DNA from: Entonaema liquescens
Lineage: Eukaryota; Ascomycota; Sordariomycetes; Xylariales; Xylariaceae
Direction of reading: 5' to 3'
DNA length: 64,000 nucleotides
NCBI GenBank assembly: GCA_902805475.1
Contig: CADCSX010000006.1
Location: 1,302,001-1,366,000, forward strand
Position 1 is the stretch's first letter. Every line of letters begins with the position of its first letter. Made by a program: the position numbers and the translations under genes. Positions 11,284 to 24,200 of this stretch are shown here, piece by piece. The notes beneath the pieces were generated by a model, which did not search any database, had not been told where the DNA came from, and was given only the letters and a program-made list of their open reading frames with translations.

Positions 11284-12701
11284 GACTACGATGCCACAAT
11301 AGAGACGTTCTGATTTGAACTCCCTATAATGTTTCGGGGGGGGTTAACTCGTCGTGATCGGTGGGGTTTCTTCGTTAGGAGAAGTAGCTATCTTTAATGA
11401 TGTTCTATTTGCGAAATGGCAATGTGGATTCACGAAGCTTTGCGATCGCAGAATGGGAAGTTTTACTGGGGTTGGCTTGTCCTGAGCACAAGCTAAGCCT
11501 AATATAGTTAGTCTATCCATATCGCCTTATCTACACGGTGTGGATAAGCTTACAATTGTCGCCTTACGTAGTTACGTAGCTACATGTATATAATAGGGGC
11601 GGGCACTAGACCGGTGCGCCCTGCCCACAGCCAGTTCAGCCTCATGAGCCGCGACTTTCTCTTTCCTTCCACCAATGTATTGTACCATGCACGGAAAGTC
11701 CCTCCCCGCACTGCAGGTGTAACTTCCCGCCAGCTACGTTAAATACTTAAAAAGGTACCTAGGTAGACTTATGCATAGAAACGCCGTTTCCCTTTTCCAC
11801 CAATTTTTAAACCGCAACTTTCATAAAGCACGTAAGGCACCATCCCTCACAGGCACACAATTGCTTCGACAGAGTTCTACTTAATCATAGAAGGCAGTAG
11901 CATTGTTGTGAAATGTTCCGTGAATTTTAACCACTTACAGCAATCTTGTACTTGTTGCCATGGGTTAGAACTTAGAAGCTACATTACTCCGATAACCATA
12001 ACATGGAAGACCACCACAATACTTAGGTAACTCTACACATTACTTAAATAATCGACATAGTTGGACGAAGTCATTTAGATATTATAATAATATAGCTAAC
12101 TGACTTATTCTGAGGAATGACTATGTCAATGATGGATTATTCATTAGGCTTGGATTCCCTCATCCTGCTTAACACAGGGTTATAGCAAAAGGAAATTATA
12201 AAATATTGGAACTCTGAGCCAAGAAATCGGGTATAATCTAACTTAACTATCTCATATTTAAGGATTCTTTTTAGCTGAATATGATTCATTATATAAGTCT
12301 TGAACTGGAACAATAGACAGATGATAGACGAATTTTAAATTATCAGCTTGGAAATATGAGAAAATTGTAGAAATACCTAGTGAATCTTGGGGCTTGAAAT
12401 ATTGGCCTTGGGACATTTAATGACAATTGCTAACAGAAGTGTCTCATGAACAACACAGAATGAAGAAAAAAATAGCAACCGTCTCCCCTGCCAAGCAATA
12501 GATCGCAAACTATGAATCCAAATCTTTCGAGGGCACTGGTACGCATTCATACAAATAGTTGCTTTTCTGGGCATCACCGAAAAGTAGGAAATTGGCGTTT
12601 CTCAAGACGATACGCAGGACTTGGGGCCCGGCGATATCTAACTTATTTTAGAATCCGCACCATAAAGCTTAGACCCTTCATAGGCGTCTGCTAATGCTGT
12701 T
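11284..12701. other. Intergenic between NOT2 and ZNG1
   Basis: AT-rich, with no supported gene. Contains a G8 run near 11335 and an AGGTACCTAGGTAG palindrome near 11754-11767. The first part presumably includes the NOT2 promoter. Confidence 0.5.
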
Positions 12702-14053
12702 CTAGCTTTTTGTATCTTGGAGCGCGTTTAGTAGGCTTTGCTCAAAGTTGATTCCTTGCACACCCCTGCCGATAAGGACAAGCTTCCCAGCTTGAGGGAC
12801 TACGCCATCTTCATTAGAGGTATGCTCTCCATCGAAAATTTCGAATACCTCTCTAACGCCCTGTACCATTTTCACGCTGCCGTCCTTGAAAACCAAGCGG
12901 GACTTTAGGCGATGGATTTCGATGGGATTAGTCGAGTTGGTCGGTTCTCCTGGCACTTGACTGTCCCATAGGAGTGACCTTATCCAGCTATCAACTAGCT
13001 GAAGTTGCTCCGGGGCTAAAACCGGTACATTGATGGAAACTGTGGAAATAGTCTGAAAGACTGTTAGCTTGATTACTTACCAAGGTAAGGATACTCAACG
13101 AACGGGGTCAAGATGACTGTGTCCCTTGCCTGCGGTATCTAACGCCTCAACTTGGTCGTATGCGTGTAAATCTAGTAAGACGCCTTCTAGTTGGGGAACA
13201 ACGCTTTGGTTCGTTACATGGATCTTTGCGAGGCCATTGATTGCTTGTATCCGCTCTTTGATGTTCTCAAGCTCCGCGGGTTCAACCAGATCGGACTTGT
13301 TGATAACGATAACATCTGCATGGGAAATCTGGACATGGGCGGTTGTCATGAGAGGTCCATGGCCATCATGGTCATCGTGGCCCTCGACTTTCCCTGATGG
13401 GTCGTCTAAGCTTCGAAGGATATTCTTCGCATCAACTAGTGTGACGATTCCGTCCAGATAGATGGTGCTTCCCAACCCATCGTCAACCCAGAATAAGGGG
13501 GCTAGGTTACCAGGATCGGCCAGTCCAGTAGTTTCTAAAAGAATGTAATCAAAGGCACCTTTCTTCTCCATAAGCGACTCAATAGCATTGACTCCGGAGT
13601 CCCTGCGCATAAATTAGAATGCTACTTCATGGCCCAACTTGGTTGAACGGTACTTCACCGAGCAACAGATGCAGCCGTTGCCAACGTCGAGCCATTCCTC
13701 AACTTGCTCGCCTCCTTTGTTGATCGTTAACGACTTCTCAATGTCGAGTGCTAGGATAGAGTCAGCTTCGTGGCCAAACTTGCAGCGTTTAGGCCCCGCC
13801 ACTGACAATCACCGAACTCGTTCATAATTACAGCAATCCTTTTGCCATGGCGGGCTGTTAAGATATAGTTGAGCAAGGTTGTCTTTCCGGCTCCAAGATA
13901 TCCTTACACTTGATATTAGTTATTGCATATTAATGATTTGTATTATATCGATTTACCAGTAACGATGGTGATAGGCACTTTGACAAGTTTCTCCTCTTGC
14001 GGGCTTGTCTCGGCCTCGACGAGCTCTGGAGGTACATCTTCGTCAAAGTTCAT
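12702..14053 (-). CDS. ZNG1: COG0523/CobW-family GTPase, ZNG1-like zinc metallochaperone
   Basis: G3E-family P-loop GTPase. Family knowledge: ZNG1 transfers Zn to type I methionine aminopeptidase. Five exons (13957-14053, 13807-13902, 13654-13750, 13104-13602, 12702-13052) sum to 1140 nt, 379 aa. Motifs in order: VPPELVE near the N-terminus, resembling the ZNG1 motif that docks on the aminopeptidase zinc finger; Walker A GYLGAGKTTL; GCICC metal-binding motif (CxCC) in GNGCICCSVK; ETTGLADP switch II; a His/Asp-rich HDDHDGHG loop that could bind metal; NKSDL guanine specificity; and a C-terminal CobW_C domain ending ALQDTKS. Intron 3 splices AA|G to restore VKDSGVN. It is divergent from MOB3, sharing a 486-bp intergenic region. 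Presumably cytosolic: no targeting signal. Confidence 0.88.
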
Positions 14054-14539
14054 GATCTATTCTTAAAATATAGAATGTGGGTTCCGGTGTGTGTTGATAA
14101 AGTAAAAAGGGAGTTGCTAAGAGAACAATATTGTAAATAATTTTGGATTCTTGTCTTGCGCCCTCCCAATGACATCTAAGTCAAGGTGACCTTGGAATAA
14201 AAGCAACCCAGATGCTTAAATGCATAACTTGCGATAGAGTGGAAGGGGTAATGCTCTAATGATGTCTAATTACATACTAGGTTTACTAAGTACCTAAGTA
14301 TTTTTTATCTTAGGCGCTTTAGGTACCTCAGGTACGCTACGTAGCCCTAGCTTCGGAGGTACTTAGGTATCTTTAGCTTCGCTTTCTGGGTCAAAGGTGC
14401 TTGGCGCTTCTGCGCTTCTGCGAGTTGCTCAAATCAAACAACAATACTTCACTTAGCGAACAACGAACCAAGGACACCAACTGTTTACCCAATAAACAAT
14501 TCGCACCTGGGGCATTAGCCTCAAATATCTACTCTCATC
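14054..14539. promoter_or_regulatory. Divergent promoter region of ZNG1 and MOB3
   Basis: 486 bp between two divergent starts. A cluster of GTACCT/AGGTAC half-palindromes lies at 14289-14370 (GTACCTAAGTA, AGGTACCTCAGGTACG, GGTACTTAGGTATC). No TATA box stands out. Confidence 0.4.
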
Positions 14540-16410
14540 ATGTCTTTGGCGCAGGGCTCGCCTCGACTACCCAGTCCACCACCTCCCGCCGAGATTCAGA
14601 TCGGTCCCAAATCCCCAGGACTGGGCAGCACCGCAAGTCGTCAAGCACAACAGATGGAGCAGACCATTGCTGAAGCGAATGCGAAACGTCGCATACATCC
14701 AGGCACGAAGTCTGAGGATATGGCTGCTGGTCCACCTCTTATTCCACTTGGTGAAGTATGCTAGTTACTTTACTCTTAAAGCCACCTCTTTGCGACAACA
14801 GATACTAACACGACACGTTGCAGCTCGACTCGGCCTTTCAACTTCAGGAACATCTCGCAGCACTTCACTACCATCACACAGCCTCTAATACAACACCCAT
14901 CACCCGAGCGACTGCTTTACAACTAGCCACACCGCCGCCAGGTATCGATAAAACGTTATGGCTTTACGAACTCTGTCGTTTCCTAATCGCCCAATGTAAC
15001 AGTTTAATAGTAGGATTCCTCTTTGATACACCACCATGTTCATCCATAACATGTCCAGAGATGCGAGCCTCCGAATGGCAATTTCTATGCGCTGTTCATG
15101 ACCAACCAAAGAGTTGTTGTGCCATCGATTACTGCTGCCATACCCTCGACTGGGCCGCGAATGTAGTTACCAACCCGAAGATCTTCCCGAGCAGGTTTGT
15201 AGTATTATCGGAAGGACATGACAAGAGCTCGGTACTAAAGAACCTCGTCAATGTGTTCCGCCGGCTCCACAGAATATTTGCACACGCCTGGTTCCAACAT
15301 CGAGGAGTATTTTGGTCGGTTGAGGCCCAAACGGGCTTGTATGCTTTTTTCAAGACGGTCTGTGATATGTATGACCTTCTCCCTGCCGAGAACTACAAGC
15401 TTCCACCGGAAGCAGAAGGCCTGGAACCGGCTGAGAAGGAAGAGAAGAAGCCTGTAATAACCGCTATTGCGAAGCCGCCTTCGCAGCAAGCCGAGAGCAC
15501 CGAGCACGAGGATGATCGACATGGTCTGCACGCTCGTAGAAGTAACACGGCCAGACACTCGAGCAGACCGTCAACTGGTAGTTCCGTAACAACTGTTATC
15601 GAAGAACGAGAAGATGAGCAGGACGTTGCTAACAAACTCAAAAACATGCACATCTCAGGCCCCGAGATAGTGGAGGAGGAAGAGTCCGGAGTCGAAGTGC
15701 CTGTTATTGTCGAAGGCGAATTATTAGAAAACCCTTCTACTGTCCAGGAGGTTGGAGTGCCCCAAGTATCCGAGCCTCAGGAACAACAGGGTGATATACA
15801 TTCTCAAGGCATCCGGATAGATGTACAAGAGGATGTGCCGGCAGAGCCAGAGACTTCTACCGAAAGCGATGCCGCGGAGGGCGAGGGCGACAAGGAAGTA
15901 CCCTTACTTGAGCATGAGCAGGTGGCCGAGGAGAAGGAGGAGCCTGCTTCGGGCACAGAAAAACAGGAAGATGCGCCAGCAGAAGAAGAGCCTCAGCCCG
16001 AGCCGCAACCTGAGCCAAGCGCTACGGAGGAACCCACCACAGAGGAATCTGCTCCGAAGACGGAGTCCACGGAACCGGATGCGGATGCGGAGACGGAGAC
16101 GGAAGAGAAAAAAGAAGAGTCAGGTTCAAAGAATTTGAGCGCGGAGTAGAATTCCGTAGCTAGCCTGGAACGATTTGAAGCGGTGGATGCGACAGCCGTA
16201 GAGGACGTTCTTCGTCGTGCCAGGCAGGCGATCGCCCGGCTCCGCCAACAGTGGGATCGCACCGACGATCCCGATGATGTGGATGTGAACGAGGAGACGG
16301 ACTGCTTTGTAGAACGGTCGGGCGAGATCAAGGGCATGCTACGGCACATGAGTATAACGGGCGATTACGAAGAATCGGAAAATGTCGATGATGATCAAGA
16401 TACGTTCTAA
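14540..16410 (+). CDS. mob3: MOB3/phocein (Mob4 family), STRIPAK subunit, with in-frame TAG
   Basis: Mob/phocein-domain protein of the STRIPAK signalling complex; the Sordaria orthologue is needed for fruiting bodies and hyphal fusion. Exon 1 is 14540-14755; exon 2 begins at 14824 (GTATGC..CAG intron). The N-terminus is Pro-rich (LPSPPPPAEIQ), then KSEDMAAGPPLIPLGELDSA. The Mob fold holds the zinc ligands CSSITCPEM and HRIFAHAWFQH, plus ICAVHD-like and CCAIDYCCHTLDW segments typical of phocein rather than MOB1/MOB2. A long acidic tail follows (PEPQPEPS, Glu-rich). The frame stops at TAG 16147-16149 after 513 aa. The same frame then stays open 86 codons to TAA at 16408-16410, with coding character (EDVLRRARQAIARLRQQW, ERSGEIKGMLRHM). 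Readthrough or editing would give 600 aa. A 45-nt intron GTCAGG..CTAG removing the TAG is also in frame, but its donor is weak. Confidence 0.9.
16147..16149 (+). other. In-frame TAG within MOB3 coding region
   Basis: TAG after codon GAG, followed by AAT. Coding-like sequence continues in the same frame for 86 codons. Candidate stop-loss A-to-I editing site (TAG to TGG), readthrough site, CAG-to-TAG mutation, or part of a very short intron. Confidence 0.6.
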
Positions 16411-18737
16411 TTTTAGCACGGGTTATGATATGTGGATACCCTGTTTCCACGTCTTAGAGCTAATAGGGGGCGAACCTGAGATCAAAATTCGTGCGTGTAT
16501 GAATATTATGTTGTGGTTATAGGTTAGGGGAGGTAATGAGAGAAAATGGATAGTTCACCGGTATATAATCAGGGTGCGAGGCTGGTGGATGGGTTAATTT
16601 TAGGTGTATGTGGTACTACGAACCTGTCTGTGTGAGAGGCTTCCCCTCGTGGTGCTACTAATGATGATTTTTGTCTAATGGTTGAGTGTCTAAGCAATGT
16701 AGTGACTCTGTATCTGACTATTGCGATTGGTTTGGTTTATCTCGAAGCTTATGCTTCATTAAGTAAATCTCTTTATAACCAATCCCTGGTTGCCATTGTG
16801 TCCACCAGTATTTTTCTGTCCTGAACCAAGTTCAATGATATGAGTATTTATTTATTGAATTTGGGTATAAGGATAGATTTCCCCCATAGACGGTTGGGAT
16901 ATGGAAACTTGAATGTAGGTAAATAAATTCAGAATGAACCATTATCTCAGCTATCAAGCCTAGAAGGTTTATAGAAATGTTCTAGGTCGACTTGAAATTC
17001 CGGAAACGAAAACCGAGATACGGATTTCTACCATCATCTCGGGTAGACGATAGCAACTAATACTCGAGGAGGTTATACATGCTCAATTTATATGTAAAAC
17101 CAAGTCCTTAACCAAAGGGTAGGTATTTGTTTTGGGACTCTCCGTGGACTATTCCCCCATTCCTTTCCAATTGTACGAATTGACGAGGTCTAGCTATTAG
17201 TTGCCTTATAATATATTATGATGTGTCGAAATATATGATATAATGTAGTTGTTGAGAAAAGAAAAACCTATATGCGCCGTCCTCCCCTTTTCCCTTTAAC
17301 CTTGGATGCCTTTGGTATCTGGTATCTGGTATCACTGTCCTTTCATGATTACCTCCTTATTCCTGGGAAGCCCGTCTCTACTCCCTAATACTATCTGTCG
17401 CAAGTGGATTTTATCCTGATTCTATCTAACTTCTTGTACGTAGATGTCAAGCTTTGAGGGGTATATTCATAGATCCGATTTTTTTGCGTGTGTATTTTTC
17501 CTACGCCCATTCTCCCCTTAAGCGCCACTGTCGTCTATATGTGGCGTTTTATAGGAGAAAAGAAAAATGTGCTAGTGAGTTATTGTTGTGATTAGCCCAC
17601 CTTGACGATGGGCGGTGTGGAATTGTCGTCTAATAGGTTTATGGAATACCACCTTTTTCTTTTTTCTTTTTTTGTGGCTAACGATATGGTAGGATATAGG
17701 GGGAAAACATAAGATAATGCTTCTTCAATATGCATGTGTGCGGGGACACAATTCAGTTGCACTGAAGGACCGCATAACCGCCACCGAGGCGGGTGATGCC
17801 AAGGAGGAGGCATGGAGGTGGCTAATGAAACCGCGTATTCGATGGGGCTTGACAACCATTCTCCAAAGTCCAACTGTGGAATTGGAATGATATAATAAGG
17901 GCACATTTCTACGACAAAGCGTATTATCCATGAAGGGGGTGGTTCTGGCGGCTGGCGTCGGTTGGGTTGGACTAGTCGACGCCTCCTCTTATATATTTGG
18001 GGATTTTCTCGTACGATTCTCTAACCCGTCCACAATAGCCGAATTCTTTTGTCTTGGCGGGACCCGATATCTTCCATTAGTGCCATTCCAATATACTCCA
18101 TAATGATCTGATCTATAGTATCTTAGATCTGGAATTGTGCGTTGATAGTTCGTCTGATGGGAAATAAGGGATATAGGGGTAAGCAGGGACAAGCTAAGAG
18201 TGGGAAGTCGAACTAGGGATAACTACAAGGACTCGAGGTTGGTTTGTAACCATGGCATTGGTAAGTTTGCTATGCCTGCATGCATGGGCATCTCATTCAT
18301 AAGATCTCCCCAATTTCAACAGGTTTTTGGCGTTGTATGTAGTACCTGGCCGCATAGTAGGTCTCCTCACCTCTCAAGTGTCCCCCCTGGCCCTGCAGCG
18401 CAGAGTTGCATCACGGCTCGGTTTCTATTCCGGGCCCATTTTCGCCGCATCGAGACCTCATGGGTTCAGACCCCAGTCCGTCCACAACGTCACCGAAGCG
18501 TCTTCTGCTGCATACTATGTGACTGGTAATAAACCAACTCGCTGCCGACGTGTAAGGCTTTTATCAAACCCCGCTTCTTTTCTTGCCGGTAGCGTTGAGA
18601 TGCTAATCAGATCTTCGCCTGCCGTAAAATAGAAGTGATAGGTCTTATACTCTAGGTGATATACGCTATCGTATCTATACATGTCTCACACGGCCTGTCG
18701 CCCGGTTCTCGCATGACGTAGACAAAACATTGGCACT
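16411..18737. other. Convergent intergenic, MOB3/PRO1
   Basis: 2.3 kb, AT-rich in the first half, with a duplicated TATCTGG near 17317-17330 and a pyrimidine-rich tract at 17655-17675. Short open frames at 17592-17931 and 18200-18632 show no family or splice support. Confidence 0.5.
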
Positions 18738-21238
18738 TCAGAAAGAGGAAGCACCGCTATTGGATTCACCACCAGGAGACGATATTCCTTCGTGTTCGGG
18801 GTCAATGCGCATCTTTGCAAAGATGGCGCTAATTTCTCTGAGAGATTCCGTCTGCTGGGAAACAGGATTCGCATTCCGTTCGTCTGCAAAGGCACGGATA
18901 CTTCGTAATACAGGACTCAGCCCTTCGTCGTTGGGTAGCCACCATTGTATGCAGGATGGGTCGCGAAATATTTCTGCCATTCGAGATCGGATGGTGAGTG
19001 GGAAGATATATCTAATAATTTTAAAAGAAAAGTTAGTTTAGGTACTGAAGAATATATGCCATCGTATGGATGGCAAGTCAATGGGCTTTGGATGTATTAA
19101 AACCCCCTTTCCACGTGTACACGCCGTTCTGGCTCGTTATTTTACACAGCTAGATATGAGATGAATGGGTAGATGCGTAGAAGACTTTTAGTAACGTACC
19201 CCAATGCTTCCAACATTGCATATTTTCGCCTTAACCACATATGATGTTTCGCATCTCGTGGTAAGAAAAGCGCCGCAATAGCGAGACAGGCCTGGACCGG
19301 AATGAGGGCACCATTTGGTGCGGAAGGCCACCGTTCTACTGCTTCGAAAATTTCACATATGGCCTGTGCTAAACCCCTTAACTCATCTGACGGCTTCTGC
19401 TGCAATGCGAACGCCTCCTGGCTCTTATGCATGACGAGAATAGAATGCCACTCTGCTATTAACTCGGTCGTCGAGAATAGGGGTAAATCATAAAGGTGAC
19501 CTGGCTTGTAAGGACCGACAATGTCGTCTTCGCTTGGCGAAATTTTGTGCGGAAGTTCGGCTATAAGAAAATTCGGATCAGTCAAGGCGGGATCTAGATT
19601 GTTCCTCCATTGGTAGAGACGGTCCGTGATGTGATTGTGTTCTGTAGCGAAATCAGTACTCGATAACTCGCCCCGACCGCCTTTAGCATAGAGTATCGAC
19701 ATGTCCCTAGAAATCAGTCGTAGGGCAGAAGCATGGAGCTCTGTTTTCATTCCTAAGTCCCCTGGATCTCCTTCAACGTGTTCCTGGCAATACTTTACGA
19801 CTGTTGAGAACCATTGTCGCGGTAAACTCGTTTCAAACCCTCCCATCATCCCTACAAACACATCGAACCGAATATACCAAGTTAACAATATTCGAGACGT
19901 AGCCGAATTCATTATTGTGTGTGGCGTAAATAGCCGGGTCAAAATCTCGAAGGCAGCTTTCTGGTGTCCCATTAGATTTACCCAATCACCTAGGTATTCC
20001 TTATTTTGATGATTAGCAATGCCTTTCTGTAGGTGCATTTAACGTATATTTACCTCTATAGTTGCGAGCTGCAATATGGTCAATAGAGTCGCAACGCCCT
20101 GTTTCTCTCGTCTCTTGAGGTAACTTAATAGTAACGTAACACTTTTATTGTAATATCGTAAGAAGTCCTGGATTTTGCCATTGGGATTCCGAACAGTCCG
20201 ATGGTACGCCGAGAATCCCACAACAGCATTCAGAAGAGCCTCGTTGCCAGCCTGCACGGCTAAACTAGGAAGGATTGAGCGGAAGAAATCATCCGTATCA
20301 TTAACCAATCCGTAACTATAGTGGCTAATGTGTTCGCAGAAGTATGTTAGGTGAGACTGCAGGTCTGTCGGCAGATGAGACCAATCCGGGCGGGATACGG
20401 CTGACTGAAGAGAGGAATCTGGAATCTGGAAAGAGATCGGAATGCTTGAAGAGGTAGCTGTTGAAATTGCTGGCGAAGCACTTTTGGTACCCTCTAAGGA
20501 AGGCGTCTCGGAACTCTGTCTTGTTGTAGTCCTGTAAGCGTTTAAGGTCGATGTCGTACTCGTTCTTCGGAATCCCGCTAGAGAATGTGAAGATGGTGAC
20601 AATGCCTCGCTGGGTTCCTCTTCGTCAATGATTGGCTCGAGCCTAAGATTTTTCTCTCCTTCTTCGTCCACTTCATCTTGCGAAGAGTTCGGGCTGGGTT
20701 CTTGGGTTAATGATCCCGTATCTTTCGATGAACCTGACTCGGTGGTTGATCCCTTCGCAGAAGAGGCTTCTGGGTATACACAATCCCTTTTGCCTTTGCG
20801 ACAACCTGTAACTGTCAGCTCGGCTTCGGATTATTTAGCGTCATAGAACTTACGTTCACAGATGGGATGGGTTTCGTCGCACTAAGATCAATCTAAGCAC
20901 TGCCATAGCAACTCTAAAGAATCAATGCTTACCTTAACTCGTCTACTTCGACAAGTGTAACATCCCGATCGGGTCCGACGATGCTTGACGTGGTCCGCCC
21001 CGGACGTAGATTTCTTGCGGTTTCGACTACCCTGGGCTTTAGGAGCTTGGAACATAATTGGATCAGGAAAACCGGTAAAATATCCTAGATTTTGATAAGG
21101 AGTTGTTAAAGGCGGACTGATGTTTCCCATATGTGTAGAATGTTGTTGAGGCTGATATTGGGCATCTTGGGGGCTGAGGTTTGGTGACTCTCCAGACCCC
21201 GCCGCCGTGGGCAGATATTGTTGATAGTAATCACTCAT
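18738..21238 (-). CDS. pro1: Zn2Cys6 transcription factor, PRO1/ADV-1 type
   Basis: Nuclear binuclear-zinc-cluster regulator. Five exons (20933-21238, 20854-20881, 20054-20805, 19200-19999, 18738-19011) sum to 2160 nt, 719 aa. The 28-nt second exon encodes part of the zinc cluster: CYTCRSRRVK, CDETHPICER and CRKGKRDC give the six cysteines. An acidic Ser-rich linker (IIDEEEPSEALSPSS) follows, then a Fungal_trans_2-type region with PDWSHLPTDLQ, VNDTDDFFRSILP, VVGFSAYHRT and EYLGDWVNLMGHQKAAFEIL. These segments match my memory of Sordaria PRO1/Neurospora ADV-1, which controls cell fusion and fruiting-body development; length also fits that family (about 700 aa). The assignment is from recalled similarity, not a search. 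The last intron (19012-19199, 188 nt) is longer than usual but phase-consistent. Confidence 0.8.
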
Positions 21239-24200
21239 TGGGAGGGATTCGTCGAGCGGAGTATTCGGTGTGCGTTAACTTGGGCGACTAGGTTTGAGTC
21301 CCCTCCGTACAAAAGCCGTGCGGCGCCGCCTCGGCACAGATCCGATTCGGAGAAATGTTATTGTAATGAATAAATTAACAGCGTCGAATATATTCTTTTC
21401 GATGGTAAAATGTGAGCCGAGACGTATTTTAGGAAATTAATCGGTAAGGACAGAAAACTCTCTTTAACGGCCCAACGCTTAGACTCAAGCTGTCTCTCGT
21501 AAAAGAGACGTTACAAGTGGAGGGGTCCTGGCCTCAATGATTCGAAGGGGGAGAAAATATTCGACCCAATACGCTCATTGAGTAGAGAATCCCCCCTAAC
21601 CAATGGATCGGATCAAGGTGGCCTCTCGAGAGGGTCTTCTACGCCTATGACACTTCTCTCTTGTTCTTAGAGAGTTGAGCTGTCCGTCTTGACCCTTCTC
21701 AACACGAGATTTTCATAAATGGAGAAGGAATCCCTCCCGCATTGTTCGTAGAGGTGGTAGATATGGTATTTACGCTGGGGGATTCCTCGGAACTGCACTT
21801 GTGCTTGGCTTAGCTGGTCAGGCTGCGCTGTTCACGGTAGTTACAACCAATCCACAATCTTGACGGCTATGGATACTGGTGACTAGGAGGTATTGAAGAT
21901 GAAATAGTTGTGGGGCTCTTGTAGTACACCTTGCAGGAGTCCCCTAGTGCTGTTGAGTCTGTACACTACCTATGAGGAACAGGGTCTCGAGGATCTGCTG
22001 ACAGGATGATAGCTATAGCGGGGCTTCCTTATGCAGCGGGTAGCCAAGAAGGCGAGGGACAAGGTGCCATAGAATAGAAGCCGATCTTGGAATTCGGCAG
22101 GCTGGCCCTCGGAATACTAGAAACCCACCCACAATTCGGAAAACGCCCGAAGGGCAGAGCCTGAGGACGAGTCCAGTATCAAAATTCCCGGGCGACCAAC
22201 TCCCCATCAACGCTGGTAAACCCGAATCGTAGTCACCTTCTCCTTGTCTTGATCTAGCTTGCTCCTCCTGACGAAACTAGTAGCAAGATAGGGTAAAGGT
22301 AGGCGTAAGAGTATTTAGAAGGTAAGGCTAGGTAGGTAGAAGCCTTGTTATTGCTGGGAGGTATTTTTTCAACATGGAAGGGTCGACATGTAGCTGATAT
22401 CAACGTAATGAAGTCATGATGAAAGAGTAGCCGAGCGCTAGATTCGGAAGTATTTAGGACTAGAAGAGACGGAACCTCAGCTTAGGGATATTTGCATATA
22501 TTCTGCCCAAAGAGGGCAAATGTTGCGTGTTGATGAAAGGTGACACCTATCCGATTTGATATTGTAGGAATCTAGAGTTATAGAAGTAACCTCGTAAACA
22601 ATGACTCGAGATACTATTTTTGAATCGGTTGAAGGAGTTTCCTATCCGTAAGAGACAACGAGCCAGTGAATTTGACTTTTGCAATAAATGCGTGGGTAAA
22701 TCGACCAGCCTTAGCCCACTACGCTGGTACGTAGTAATTGAGTGCATACAGTACGCAATAAGGATCGTTGCTATCCGGTTGGTACTAAACCAGGGGGGTC
22801 CCCTGAGCTAGAAAGATGCAGCTACTGGGTGAGTGGGAGTCGGGATGTCAGGGAGAGGAACCGATGACACGCAGCCATCTGATATTTGCCCGTGCTTCCT
22901 ACCGGGCTAATTCAGTGCTGAACTCTCCTACATGGAGACACCGTTTGCCCACCGTAAAAATGACAGCTTACAAAAGTACCTACTACCGTGTACATCTAGG
23001 ACGGGAGGATAGAGATATTGCTGTTGCTAACCGTTTTACAGAGAAGACAAGATAAGGTCACGGCAAGTAAGACAAGGGTCCTTCATCCACAGTCATGGGG
23101 CCACCCAGCGAACCAGGCAGCGGGGAACTGGGGCGCACACGCCGGGGGGGTTGAAGACTTGCTCAAGATCCTACCAAGCGGGTTTGATCAACGGCGGCTA
23201 GTGGGAAGTACTCGATCTGTTGATCTCATAACGCACATGAGACGAATAAGGGAGTCCGAGGCCTCTGTGCTTCTAGCTGATAGCACCCTGCTTGTACCTT
23301 GACGCGCTGCATTTCACATCTGCAAATTTTATCAAGAAAACTGACTAGTAGCATGTGCTAATGCCAGATTACTGTAAGATGTGCTTATACTGTGCAGGTA
23401 GTCTATACTCGAAGGGTGTTCAGGATCTAATCCGAATATTCTGGAGCTAGCTAGCAACCAAGCGTAGCGGAATAATTATAAAAATGCCCACTAGTGATCG
23501 ACAAGCTTCTTCAAGCTTTTTTTTCTTCTTCTTTTAAGGCACAGCTCTTCGCGTAGGCAGCAAGACGTATGGTCGACATCCATCGAAGCTGTAAGTCCGG
23601 TTCTTTTTAGCCCAGGTGAAAGCCCGTTTGGCCCTAGGCCGTTGGATACTACGTTGGCTGCAAAAGAAGGAACGGCGCTTGGATATGAGTCTTTTGGGGC
23701 TGCACCAGCGTCGCTGTAAACCATAGTTTTTGGCTGATTGGATCCGCTATGACAAGGACAGGGACCCCTACACACCTAGGATCATCAGGGACTCGTCAAG
23801 GAGGGTGAACCCGAAGCACAGACCATAGTGTTGGAACAAGCAATCCAATACAGAAATGTAGGAGGCCCGACAGGAGAAGTATGAGAAGAATGAGAAGAAT
23901 GAGGCTCATAAAACAACGGACAACGGACAACGGATTAGATGAATTAATTAAATAGACTGATGCTCGATAGGTTGGATTTTGCGGCATCGACAGACTCCTT
24001 GAAATTACGGCCGAGGCATAGTCATGGTAACTCTTGAATAGGGGATCCGGGTACGTATTTGAAGAGCTCTGCTACCTATTTCGTGTGGCTGGGAAGTTGC
24101 TGGGAATTTGATAGTTATGGAATATGACAGTTCAGAAGTTCAATAATGTCTGCGGTGAGTTTGAGCCATCCTGCAGGGGCCGGAATGCTGTTATTGAATG

